Positions 54,308-62,813 of a stretch of 64,000 nt of DNA are shown here, one piece after another. Below the pieces are notes generated by a model. That model worked only from the letters and a program-made list of their open reading frames with translations. It was not told the DNA's origin and did not search any database. Each line of letters opens with the position of its first letter. The first letter of the stretch is position 1. Source of the DNA: Bacillota bacterium (GTDB lineage Bacteria; Bacillota; UBA4882; UBA8346); contig JAEWZY010000004.1 in the NCBI GenBank assembly GCA_023394955.1, positions 62,001-126,000 on the forward strand, written 5' to 3'. A program made the position numbers and the translations under genes.

Positions 54308-55372
54308 ATGAAACTCAATAGAAACTCAAAGATCATTTTAGGATTAGTTGTAGTAAGCGTATTATGCATATTAGGCTTATTGCTTCCCCGTCTTTCAAAT
54401 CAGGGGACTAAAGAGCTTGAATCCGGCGTAAATATTGGAACCCATGCGGTAGGGGGCGCTTACTACGCAATGGGAACCGGCGTCGCCAAGATTATATCCG
54501 AGAACACATCTATTAATGGGACTGTTCTGCCGTACGCAGGCCCGGATGCATGGATGCCGGAACTGAGAGATGGAATTATCAATTTAGGTATAATATCAGG
54601 TGTCGATCTTACCTGGGCTTATAAAGGGGAGGTTGTTTTCGAAGAGCCCACTCCCGAGCTGCGGTTGGTGCTCAACGGCAACCAGGTTAACCATTGTACA
54701 TTTACAGTATTGAAAAGTTCCGGATTTAAAAGCATTGCCGATCTTAAGGGCAAACGAGTCGGCTATGAATACGGCGGTAATAAATTCACCATTCATTTGG
54801 TTGATGCCGCTTTGGCTTCAGTAGGTTTGACGATTGACGACTGTGTAAAAATTCCGTTAACCGACCTTGCAACCGCCCAGAGAGCTTTACAGGAACGACG
54901 CGTAGATGCCGTGTTCAGCGGTTCTTCAACCACTCCCTCTTCGGTACAGCTCGATCAGTCTTTGGGCATTCGTGTTTTGCCGTTCGGCGATTTAAAGCCA
55001 TCCGACATAGCCAATGGAGTGCCTGAGAAAATGCAGGCAATCTTAGACGAATACGTGCCCGGCGCTACATTGACCGTTTGTCCTCCGAGTGGAACCGTCA
55101 AAGAGGAGACAGTCTTGATTAGCTATCCCATCGATTTAACGGCTTCGGCCAATCTTTCGGAAGATGCGGTTTACTCGATCATGGAGGCCATTTGGGAAAA
55201 ATATCCCGATTTAAAAGCCGCCAATGCCTGGGGCGCCGGCTGGATACCGGAGAATTTCGCCATTCAGAATCAGCCGGTTCCATACCATGACGGGTCGATT
55301 AAATTCTTTAAAGAAAAAGGGATTTGGACTGAGGCAATGCAGGCCCGCCAGGATCAACTATTGGGTAAATAG
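54308..55372 (+). CDS. TAXI-family TRAP transporter solute receptor
   Basis: A 354-residue extracytoplasmic receptor. An N-terminal hydrophobic helix (about 9-28) acts as signal or anchor; then VNIGTHAVGGAYYAMGTGVA, the TAXI-family N-terminal block, and SIADLKGKRVGYEYGG. TAXI receptors bind small organic acids or amino acids and work with fused TRAP permeases such as the next gene. GAAAGGGG precedes the ATG. First gene of a three-gene transport operon. Confidence 0.9.
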   Translation: MKLNRNSKIILGLVVVSVLCILGLLLPRLSNQGTKELESGVNIGTHAVGGAYYAMGTGVAKIISENTSINGTVLPYAGPDAWMPELRDGIINLGIISGVDLTWAYKGEVVFEEPTPELRLVLNGNQVNHCTFTVLKSSGFKSIADLKGKRVGYEYGGNKFTIHLVDAALASVGLTIDDCVKIPLTDLATAQRALQERRVDAVFSGSSTTPSSVQLDQSLGIRVLPFGDLKPSDIANGVPEKMQAILDEYVPGATLTVCPPSGTVKEETVLISYPIDLTASANLSEDAVYSIMEAIWEKYPDLKAANAWGAGWIPENFAIQNQPVPYHDGSIKFFKEKGIWTEAMQARQDQLLGK

Positions 55373-55491
55373 TAGGTTTATCCGGGTTGATCAAGTATTT
55401 AAACAAAACTTATGAATAGGTAAGCTACGTAAAATTTAAGAAGAGGTATCAGACGAATGATGCCTTTTCTTAATAGAGAGGGAGACTTTGG

Positions 55492-57381
55492 ATGACAAAC
55501 GTTGATCTATTGTTTGACAAGATTAGAACTGTTGTATTTTCCGTTATTGCTATTGTCGGTATTGCAATTATTGTCGATGTGCCTGCCTATTTTAGAATAG
55601 CAATCTATACCGAACAGTATCTTGGAATCTATCTAGCGATGGTATTGTTCGGAATCTTTATTTCGATGCCGCGCCGCAAGGGAGCATCTTTCAACGTGGT
55701 CGATCTGGCGCTGGCGGTATTATCGATTGCCGCAGGTCTTTTTATAACTATCTACTATCCTCAAATTTCTCAGACAATCGGTAAGGCAAATAATGTCCGC
55801 ATGGTGTTTGGATCGGTCGCTGTCCTATTGATACTTGAAGCGCTGAGACGGACAATGGGTTCATCCCTGACCATTGTAGTAAGTTGTTTCTTACTTTACG
55901 CTAAATTTGCCTCCTATTTTCCGGGACTTTTCCATGGGAGGCCTTTTACCCTCTCTAAAATGATGAATTACATCTATTTAGATCCAAATAGCCTGCTTTA
56001 TATGTTGTCCTTCGGCGCCACTGTGGGCGTGGCTTTCATATTTTTCGGACAAGTACTGTTGCACTTTGGTGGGGGTAAAGCCTTTATTGATATCGCGTTA
56101 TTGCTCTGCGGCAAAGCCAAGGGTGGCAGCGCTAAAACGGCGGTTGTTTCGTCCAGTCTGGTAGGGACCATCACCGGCGCGCCAATGTCCAACGTGTTGT
56201 TAACCGGCAGTGTGACTATACCGATGATGAAAGAAGCCGGTTATAAACCTCATGTTGCGGCTGCCGTTGAGGCGGTTGCTTCTTCCGGAGGACAGATCAT
56301 GCCTCCGGTTATGGGTATCGCCGCCTTCATCATTGCTGAAACATTGGGCGCGCCATATTCTCAGGTTGCTATTTCAGCGATCATTCCTGCGACCTTGTTT
56401 TATGTGGCCATCTTTATCCAGGTGCATATGGAAGCCGGAAAATTCGATTTGAAGCTCATTTCCAAGGATCAACTGGTCAAGCCTAAACAGGCATTTAAAA
56501 ATGGATGGTTCATTTTCCCACCGATAATTCTCTTGCTTTCCTTAATGTTTTTCTTTGCTTTTCCCCCGGCTATTTCGGCTATTGTCGCCGGTTTCTTCGC
56601 CTTGCCGTTTTTGGCGATGAAGCTGGAAAACAGGGATGGTTTTTTCAAACGCTTCCTGGGCGCTTTAGCGGAAAGCGGCGAACTCATGATCAGCATCGGT
56701 GTTGTTATGGCAGGCGCCGGGCTTATCGTCGGCGCTATTAACGCCAGCGGCCTGGCATTTAACTTAAGTCTTGCCTTAACACAGTTAGGACAGGGAAACG
56801 TGGTGCTTCTTCTTGTCTGCGCTGCTGTTTCATCGTTGATACTCGGCATGGGTATGCCGTCGGTTGCGGCGTATGCCCTAGTTTCGATACTGGTGGCCCC
56901 GTCCCTGATTCAGTTCGGGGTTCTTCCGATGGCGGCCCATTTGTTTGTATTCTACTTCGCGGTTATCTCCAATATCACCCCGCCGGTTGCGGTCTCGTGC
57001 TTTGCAGCAGCGCCGCTGGCGGGAGCGAATCCTACCAAGACGGGGATTACCTCTTTTAAGCTTGGTATTGCTTCTTACATTGTACCGTTTATCTTTTGTT
57101 TCCAGCCGACTTTGCTGATGGTCGGAGCCCCTTGGGAGATCATCGTCGATACGGCGTTCGTTTGTTTCGGCCTTTTTGGCGTATGCATCGCTTTGGCCGG
57201 ATTCTATACCGCGCCTGTTTCCATACCGCGGCGTATAATGCTTACGGCGATTAGCGCGATTATTCTAGTGCCTACGACCACATTGATTAACGCAATCGGC
57301 ACGATTGTGCTGCTTATTGTTTTCTTACCGGATATTAAGACCTTTATTGCAAATAAAATGAAAAGGACTGCCGCTACATGA
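55492..57381 (+). CDS. TRAP transporter permease, fused DctQ-DctM type
   Basis: A 629-residue membrane protein with some 16 or more hydrophobic segments: four helices corresponding to the small DctQ subunit, then the large DctM part (SLVGTITGAPMSNVLLTGSV, SSGGQIMPPVMGIAAFIIAE, LILGMGMPSVAAYALVSIL, conserved in fused TAXI permeases). It drives ion-coupled uptake of the ligand bound by the preceding receptor. The stop overlaps the start of the SLC13-type gene by 4 bases. GAGAGGGAG precedes the ATG. Confidence 0.92.
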   Translation: MTNVDLLFDKIRTVVFSVIAIVGIAIIVDVPAYFRIAIYTEQYLGIYLAMVLFGIFISMPRRKGASFNVVDLALAVLSIAAGLFITIYYPQISQTIGKANNVRMVFGSVAVLLILEALRRTMGSSLTIVVSCFLLYAKFASYFPGLFHGRPFTLSKMMNYIYLDPNSLLYMLSFGATVGVAFIFFGQVLLHFGGGKAFIDIALLLCGKAKGGSAKTAVVSSSLVGTITGAPMSNVLLTGSVTIPMMKEAGYKPHVAAAVEAVASSGGQIMPPVMGIAAFIIAETLGAPYSQVAISAIIPATLFYVAIFIQVHMEAGKFDLKLISKDQLVKPKQAFKNGWFIFPPIILLLSLMFFFAFPPAISAIVAGFFALPFLAMKLENRDGFFKRFLGALAESGELMISIGVVMAGAGLIVGAINASGLAFNLSLALTQLGQGNVVLLLVCAAVSSLILGMGMPSVAAYALVSILVAPSLIQFGVLPMAAHLFVFYFAVISNITPPVAVSCFAAAPLAGANPTKTGITSFKLGIASYIVPFIFCFQPTLLMVGAPWEIIVDTAFVCFGLFGVCIALAGFYTAPVSIPRRIMLTAISAIILVPTTTLINAIGTIVLLIVFLPDIKTFIANKMKRTAAT

Positions 57382-58811
57382 TAAGCTTAGCTGATATTAT
57401 TCCGAAAAAATGGTCCAAAGTAAGCGGTAAAATCTCCGATAAGAAGTTTTTCGGCATGATTATGGGGATAGTTGTATTTCTGGCAATCTGGACACTGCCG
57501 ATCCCCAATATATCGGTCGAAGGCCAGAAGTCTTTGGCGATCAGCATATTTGCCGTTATATGGCTGGCGAATGGTGTGACCGCGCCAGCTTTTACCGGTC
57601 TGATGGTACTTGCCGCATATATCGTATTATTGGACCATAATGTAGTGCCGGTTCAGACAATTCTGTCCGGATGGACCACTTCGGTGGTATACATGGTAGT
57701 GGCAGGCTTCCTGTTGGCGGGAGCTGTTTCCGAGTCGGGCTTGGGAAAACGGATCGCCTTATTTTTCGTGTCCCGCTTTGTTCATAGCTATACATCATTA
57801 ATTGTATATTGCTATATTTTAAACATTATTTTATGTGTGGTAATTCCCCATCCCTGGCCCCGCGGCATGCTGCTCGCCTCAATATTGGCGCAGACCATGA
57901 CGGGACGCCTTCCCAAAGAACATGTGCGTCAGATTAACTTGGCGATTTTTGCCGGGGCGGTTTCAACCTCCTTGATGTTTTTGACCGGTGACCCCAGTTT
58001 TAGCTCCGTAGTAATAACATTAAGTGAAACACAGGTCAGTTTCACTCAATGGATCGGATATATGTTAATTCCGGGACTGTTTATTTCAATATTTGCCTGT
58101 ATTTCACAGCTGCTCGTCTTTCATCTGCCTAACCATAGAATCGATCAGGAACAATTTAAATCAGAGGCCACTTCATTAGGGCCGATGACCAGCAAGGAAA
58201 AACATTTGGTTTTCTGGCTTCTGGTAGCGATGATCCTTTGGTTGACAGGATCCATAACAGGACTTGACGCCGGATGGGTTACAGCCGCAATCGCGGTAAT
58301 TCTCAGTCTGCCGGTAATCGGCGGTGTGCTTGATGGAAAATCATTGAAGTCAATTAGTATCGACACACCACTGTTTATTGTGGCGGTATTGTCGATCGGG
58401 GCTGTCAGCAAAGCGTCGGGAATGAGTGACTGGTTGGCGCAGATTTTGCTTTCTTTGGGAGTGCCTTCAAACCCCTGGCTTTTTGCGCCGGTTACCGCGT
58501 TGCTCTGCATGGCGCTACATATGGTAACGGGGAGTTCGATGTCGGCAATGGGTGTGATAGCGCCTGCATTAATCTCGTTGGGCGTCGCTTTAGGATTCCC
58601 GCCGCTTCTGCCCGCGTTGATTGCTTTTATTTCCCTGGCGGGACATTGGGTCTTTCCATATCAGCATATGACGATTCAAATCGGCCAGAACCAGCTGGAA
58701 GAGAGCTTTACCGACAAAGAGGTAATCTTATTATCCATTCCCCAGACCGTTATAATAATCTTAACCAGCTTTGTACTGGTAGCGTGGTTCATGATCATTG
58801 GTATGATTTAG
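57378..58811 (+). CDS. SLC13/DASS family permease
   Basis: A 477-residue carrier with about 12 hydrophobic segments, of the divalent anion:sodium symporter type (LPIPNISVEGQKSLAISIFA near the start, the paired re-entrant regions around GWTTSVVYMVVAGFLLAGAV and VTGSSMSAMGVIAPALISLG, and TGDPSFSSVV). Members carry dicarboxylates, tricarboxylates or sulfate. It starts 4 bases before the TRAP permease stop (ATGA), so the two unrelated transporters are translated together. This suggests one substrate entering by two routes, or uptake plus product export. Confidence 0.85.
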   Translation: MISLADIIPKKWSKVSGKISDKKFFGMIMGIVVFLAIWTLPIPNISVEGQKSLAISIFAVIWLANGVTAPAFTGLMVLAAYIVLLDHNVVPVQTILSGWTTSVVYMVVAGFLLAGAVSESGLGKRIALFFVSRFVHSYTSLIVYCYILNIILCVVIPHPWPRGMLLASILAQTMTGRLPKEHVRQINLAIFAGAVSTSLMFLTGDPSFSSVVITLSETQVSFTQWIGYMLIPGLFISIFACISQLLVFHLPNHRIDQEQFKSEATSLGPMTSKEKHLVFWLLVAMILWLTGSITGLDAGWVTAAIAVILSLPVIGGVLDGKSLKSISIDTPLFIVAVLSIGAVSKASGMSDWLAQILLSLGVPSNPWLFAPVTALLCMALHMVTGSSMSAMGVIAPALISLGVALGFPPLLPALIAFISLAGHWVFPYQHMTIQIGQNQLEESFTDKEVILLSIPQTVIIILTSFVLVAWFMIIGMI

Positions 58812-58861
58812 GGATGGAGTACCGTTATCTAAAAGGGATCCCACATTTAAATCTTTAACTT

Positions 58862-58896
58862 AAGAACCGTCCGGACATTTTTCGGGCGGTTCTTTT
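58862..58896. terminator. Terminator of the transport operon
   Basis: AAGAACCGTCCG (58862-58873) pairs with CGGGCGGTTCTT (58883-58894) over 12 pairs (one G-T), followed by Ts. Leading As may serve the minus-strand small gene as well. Confidence 0.9.
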
Positions 58897-58931
58897 AGGC
58901 ATAAAAGAGCATATTCAAATGTCATGAGGGA

Positions 58932-59102
58932 CTACATTTTCCACAAATCCAACAGTTTGTACATGAGCACCGCCGGCCAGAAAATGGCTTTGACTACTCC
59001 TACTACTCCGTCCCAGAATGTAGCCGCATGCTGTAGATAGTAAAATGCCGCCCCAACGAAAGCCAAGCCATAAATACCACTGGAAATACCGTTCTCCTTC
59101 AT
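58932..59102 (-). CDS. 56-residue membrane protein, conserved small protein
   Basis: A complete 57-codon frame on the minus strand: ATG 59102, stop TAG at 58934-58932. AGGAGGG lies 5 bases before the ATG. The product starts MKENGISSGIYGLAFVGAAF and continues YYLQHAATFWDGVVGVVKAI, FWPAVLMYKLLDLWKM: a glycine/alanine-rich first helix, then an aromatic amphipathic or second membrane segment. I recognise the pattern as a recurrent uncharacterised small protein of Firmicutes but know no function. A decayed paralogue lies at 49189-49318; the selective decay of one copy supports this one being coding. Confidence 0.8.
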   Translation of the reverse strand: MKENGISSGIYGLAFVGAAFYYLQHAATFWDGVVGVVKAIFWPAVLMYKLLDLWKM

Positions 59103-59436
59103 GTTTTCCCTCCTGTTTTTGGAAATACCGATTTATAGTATAGCATTGTTATGGTGGAAAGAATAGCCGAAAATTATATTTTAATTTATCATTTAAATAT
59201 TGAGCCTTCAATAAAAAAGGTAAGTGCACCTATCCCACCGCGTTCGCCGCTCCCTTTGTCGACTGCGAAGAATATGGCTTTTCAAAAATGGGGAGTTTAT
59301 TTGAGTCAAAAAAGCCTGTTTCAATGACCGGTATGTTTAAAACCTTTGTAGCGAGGGGTAAAACAATATTATTGCCAAATCCGCAGAGAAGCGCCGGTCC
59401 GAGGCGGTTCCGGCTGCCGGTATCGGTGGCCCGTCC
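59103..59436. other. Intergenic region with a possible gene remnant
   Basis: 334 bases. On the minus strand, bases 59436-59230 stay open for 69 codons in the same frame as the LacI gene, directly after its stop (includes LGPALLCGFGNNIVLPLATK and IPVIETGFFDSNKL), without its own start. It reads like protein but no family was recognised. The rest is AT-rich leader of the small membrane protein gene. Confidence 0.4.
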
Positions 59437-60456
59437 TTACACAATAATACAAGCTCCGGTCGAACCGCGAATAATCAGCTTAGGGGTATGTACAATCTCG
59501 CATTTTTCTTTTGAATCAGGATTATTAATACGTTCCAGTAACATCTTGGTCGCTTGGATTCCCACTTCGAAGGTGGGTTGCCAGACAGTAGTAAGGGGCG
59601 GGTCGGCGAGTCTCGCGAAGAAGAGATCGTCAAAACCAATGACGGAGATGGCCCGTGGGATTATTAAACCATGTTCCTTAATGGCCCGGATCACGCCTAC
59701 TGCCGCCAGGTCGTTATAGGCGAAAATGCCGGTGACCTCCGGATGTTTTCGAAGCAGTTCCCGGGTGATGCAGTAGGTAAGTTCATCAAGCTGATAATCG
59801 GTATTGGGAAACAGGCAAATAATTTCTGGATCAACTGAAATGCCCGCTTCCTGAAGGGCTTTTTCATATCCGGCCCGGCGATTTGAGGTTTGCGAGCCGA
59901 TATACGCTATCTGGCGGTGCCCCAGCTCGATCAAATGACGGGTGGCCAGATGACCGCCGCTCAAAAAATCAATGGATACCGAATCGATCCAGGGGATATC
60001 GGTCTGCTTGTTCAGGCAGACTGCTTTGATGCCTGATTTCGCCAGCTCCTCCAACCAATCGATCTGAATCGTTTTATGCATCGAGGCGAAGATGATCCCG
60101 TCCACCTGTTTCCGGATTAATAGCCGGACCAGTTCGGTTTCTTGGACCGGATCGCGATAAGTATTGCATAAAAGTACATTGTAACCGGCTTCCTTGGCAA
60201 CTTGGTCGACACCCCAGACAATCTCCGGATAAAAGGGGTTGGCGATGGAGGGTAAAATTAAACCGATGACTTTGGTTTTCCGGGTCCGCAGGCTAGAGGC
60301 AAGATAATTCGGGCTATACTTCAACTCGGCAGCCAATTCTTTGACTTTACGCTTGGTTTCCCCCGCGACTCTCGGGTCATCGTTTAACGCCAGCGAAACG
60401 GTGGCCGGAGAGACCCCCAACTTTTCGGCAATATCTACCGTAGTTACTCTTTTCAT
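59437..60456 (-). CDS. LacI/GalR family transcriptional regulator
   Basis: A 339-residue repressor: HTH VTTVDIAEKLGVSPATVSLA, hinge, then a sugar-binding-protein-like domain (KVIGLILPSIANPFYPEIVW, VDGIIFASMHKT, ISVIGFDDLFFARLADPPLT). ATG 60456 (MKRVTTV) is the canonical start; the 36-codon extension upstream is not conserved in such proteins, and GGATGG lies before the ATG. It is divergent from the PL7 lyase gene and a likely regulator of it. Confidence 0.9.
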   Translation of the reverse strand: MKRVTTVDIAEKLGVSPATVSLALNDDPRVAGETKRKVKELAAELKYSPNYLASSLRTRKTKVIGLILPSIANPFYPEIVWGVDQVAKEAGYNVLLCNTYRDPVQETELVRLLIRKQVDGIIFASMHKTIQIDWLEELAKSGIKAVCLNKQTDIPWIDSVSIDFLSGGHLATRHLIELGHRQIAYIGSQTSNRRAGYEKALQEAGISVDPEIICLFPNTDYQLDELTYCITRELLRKHPEVTGIFAYNDLAAVGVIRAIKEHGLIIPRAISVIGFDDLFFARLADPPLTTVWQPTFEVGIQATKMLLERINNPDSKEKCEIVHTPKLIIRGSTGACIIV

Positions 60457-61023
60457 TTTTCCATCCCATTCGATATGTATCCAAGCGTCCAATAAACGAT
60501 ACACTAATGATTTAATTCTGGTTTTTGGTAATATCTCCTGCCGATCTGTTCTTATCAAATTCAAATTAACCGTTTTGAACAGCGGAGTAGGTGGGATTTA
60601 TGTACATGTAATCACTGAATATCAGACTAAGAATGAGTAAGACATAATTTAAAACCTTTTAAATCGGGATATTTACTTTGAAAACCTTCGCTGAAAACGA
60701 AGGTTTATTTTAAGGTCTTCGATTGTTTAAGCATCATCAACCTTTTTCGGGATGTATTCTAAAGTTGAAGCAGTCGTAAAAAAAACGGTAATCCGGTGGC
60801 GGGGCTTAAAAAGTTTGTATACGTGTGTATCTTGGTAATTTGGACAGCGATCCGTCTTTTAAAACCTTTTAAGGTATGTATATCACGGCAGAAATCGATG
60901 TGACTTTTAAAAAGCTAACATGTTAATATTTTGTTAAAGCACTTGAAGTGGAGCAAGAATGATCTGAATCATCACGGTGTTTGCGTTCCAAAGGTTATAT
61001 TTTATTAAAAAGGAGTGAATCGA
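60457..61023. other. Long divergent intergenic region upstream of the PL7 gene
   Basis: 567 bases between the LacI gene and the alginate lyase gene. It holds a strong hairpin (60682-60706) and a 15-base direct repeat, TTTAAAACCTTTTAA, at 60648-60662 and 60858-60872. GTATACGTGTGTAT near 60818-60831 is LacI-like but imperfect. No gene was seen. Confidence 0.55.
60682..60712. terminator. Isolated terminator-like hairpin
   Basis: AAACCTTCG (60682-60690), CTGAAAA loop, CGAAGGTTT (60698-60706), then ATTTTA. There is no gene that it would end, so it may be an attenuator in the PL7 leader or the end of an unseen short transcript. Confidence 0.45.
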
Positions 61024-62685
61024 TTGAAAACAAACAAAATTTTGCTTGTAGCATTAGCAGTCATGTTAATTACTGCTTGTACTTCGGTAACCTTGGCTTA
61101 TACGATCACTAATCCCGGATTTGAAAGCAATTGGACCGGTTGGACCAACTCGGGAGCTGCCATCTCGACCAGCGATCATCATAGCGGCAGTAAATCAGCC
61201 AAGTGCGACAGCTCGGGAGATCAATTTTATCAGACGGTTACCGGCCTTTCTCCCAGCACCACTTACACGCTGCAGGCATGGATCATGTGCGACTCAAGCA
61301 GTTCCGGCAAGATTGGGGCCCGTAATTACGGTGGTTCTGATGTTTCGGTGACTAGTAGCTCGACCAGTTGGACGCAGAAGACCGTCGTCTTTACCACCGG
61401 TGCTTCCAACTCCAGTGTCCAGATTTACGGCGCCCGGGTAAGCGGCGTTTCCCGATACGATGATTTTACACTTAGCGGCGGTTCAGGGTCAACCCCAACT
61501 CCGACGCCTTCGTCCGGTTCCGATATTAAACTGGGATTATCGGTCAGCGGGGCTACGGCCGATGACGGCAACGTACCGGCTAATGTTTTGGACGCCAATC
61601 TCAGCACCCGGTTTGCCAGCAACGGAGACGGCGCTTACATTATCCTCGGGACTAACAGCATCGCCACGTTGGGCAAAGTGAAAATCGCCTGGTATAACGG
61701 GAGTTCACGCCAGTTCTACTTTGAGATTTACACCTCAACCGATAACAAAACCTATACCAAGGCCTATCCGGCCAGCGGTTACGCCACTTCCAGCGGTACG
61801 ACCAACGGGTTGGAAGAGTATGATTTTTCAGACCGGCCCGCTAGATACATTAAAGTAGTCGGACACGAAAATTCTTATAACACCTGGTTTAGTCCGACGG
61901 AGATTGAAGCTTGGGGAGTCCCCGGTTCGCCTTTGCCGACACCTACTCCGGCACCAACGCCAAGTCCTGGGGTGGCCTACCCCTATAATGTGCTGTCGCT
62001 CACTAACTGGAAATTAACCGCCTGGAGTTATGCCGCTACCGCATTACAAGAATACTTTATAAATGGCAATCCGCCGCTGCAGACTTATGCGGACAACCGC
62101 TGGTTCTGGGTAAGCAATGAAGGCGGCTATAACTGGGTCAACTTCAAAGCCTATGCCAACTATCCCACGACCAGCGGTTCAAGCAATCCCCGTTGTGAAT
62201 TGCGGGAGATGACTTCCAATGGTCTCAATGAAATTTATTGGGATCTGACCTCCGCCAATCAGCGCTCAATGGAATGGATCTGTAAAATAACTCAAGCGCC
62301 CAGTTCCGGTAAGGTATGTATCGCCCAGATTCACGCTAAGTCTGATTCATACGATGATTTAATCCGGGTTCAAGTCAGAGCCGCAGCTAATGCAAGCATT
62401 GGCGCGACTGGGACTCTTTACGTGATGGGTTATGTATGTAACGATACCGCCGATGATATTGGCGGCTACACTTTGGGTGACGAGCTACACCTGGAAATAG
62501 TAGCCGTTAACAGCACTATCACGCTTAACCGGGTAAACGCCAACGGCAGCAGGACTCAACTAAAACGCTACACCGGCATCGGTTCGACCGAGAATTACTT
62601 TAAGGCAGGCAACTATTTGCAGTCCAAGCCGACTTCCGGTACGGGCACCGTTATGTTCCGTTACCTGAGGACTACTCCCCATTGA
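61024..62685 (+). CDS. Secreted alginate lyase, PL7 family, with two carbohydrate-binding-type modules
   Basis: 553 residues. Order: signal peptide (1-25; LITAC could also be a lipobox); a CBM4/9-like beta-sandwich (NPGFESNWTGWTNSG onward, to ~150); Ser/Thr/Pro linker; an F5/8C (CBM32-like) module (166-296, with ARYIKVVGH); a PTP linker; and the PL7 catalytic domain (316-553). The PL7 motifs are complete: R390-C-E-L-R394, Q435-I-H437 and YFKAGNYLQ from 525. In this family QIH (rather than QVH) goes with activity on guluronate-containing alginate. TTG 61024 is chosen because AAAAGGAG lies 8 bases upstream; GTG 61015 is within that site. Confidence 0.9.
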   Translation: MKTNKILLVALAVMLITACTSVTLAYTITNPGFESNWTGWTNSGAAISTSDHHSGSKSAKCDSSGDQFYQTVTGLSPSTTYTLQAWIMCDSSSSGKIGARNYGGSDVSVTSSSTSWTQKTVVFTTGASNSSVQIYGARVSGVSRYDDFTLSGGSGSTPTPTPSSGSDIKLGLSVSGATADDGNVPANVLDANLSTRFASNGDGAYIILGTNSIATLGKVKIAWYNGSSRQFYFEIYTSTDNKTYTKAYPASGYATSSGTTNGLEEYDFSDRPARYIKVVGHENSYNTWFSPTEIEAWGVPGSPLPTPTPAPTPSPGVAYPYNVLSLTNWKLTAWSYAATALQEYFINGNPPLQTYADNRWFWVSNEGGYNWVNFKAYANYPTTSGSSNPRCELREMTSNGLNEIYWDLTSANQRSMEWICKITQAPSSGKVCIAQIHAKSDSYDDLIRVQVRAAANASIGATGTLYVMGYVCNDTADDIGGYTLGDELHLEIVAVNSTITLNRVNANGSRTQLKRYTGIGSTENYFKAGNYLQSKPTSGTGTVMFRYLRTTPH

Positions 62686-62725
62686 TTACTGATTGATTAT
62701 ATAATAAATCTTTTACATAACTGAA

Positions 62726-62765
62726 AAGAACCGTTCAGTAATATTACCGGACGGTTCTTGTATCA
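62726..62765 (+). terminator. Terminator of the PL7 gene
   Basis: AAGAACCGT (62726-62734) pairs with ACGGTTCTT (62751-62759). The stem is nearly the same as that at 58862-58894. The T-run is weak. Confidence 0.75.
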
Positions 62766-62813
62766 GTTTCATCGCTCAGAGCTTTTGCATCTTTTATAAA
62801 ATGGAGCAACCAA

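Noticed and set aside
59288..59719. 143-codon plus-strand frame
   Set aside because: Most of it is antisense to the LacI gene, whose protein is unmistakable.
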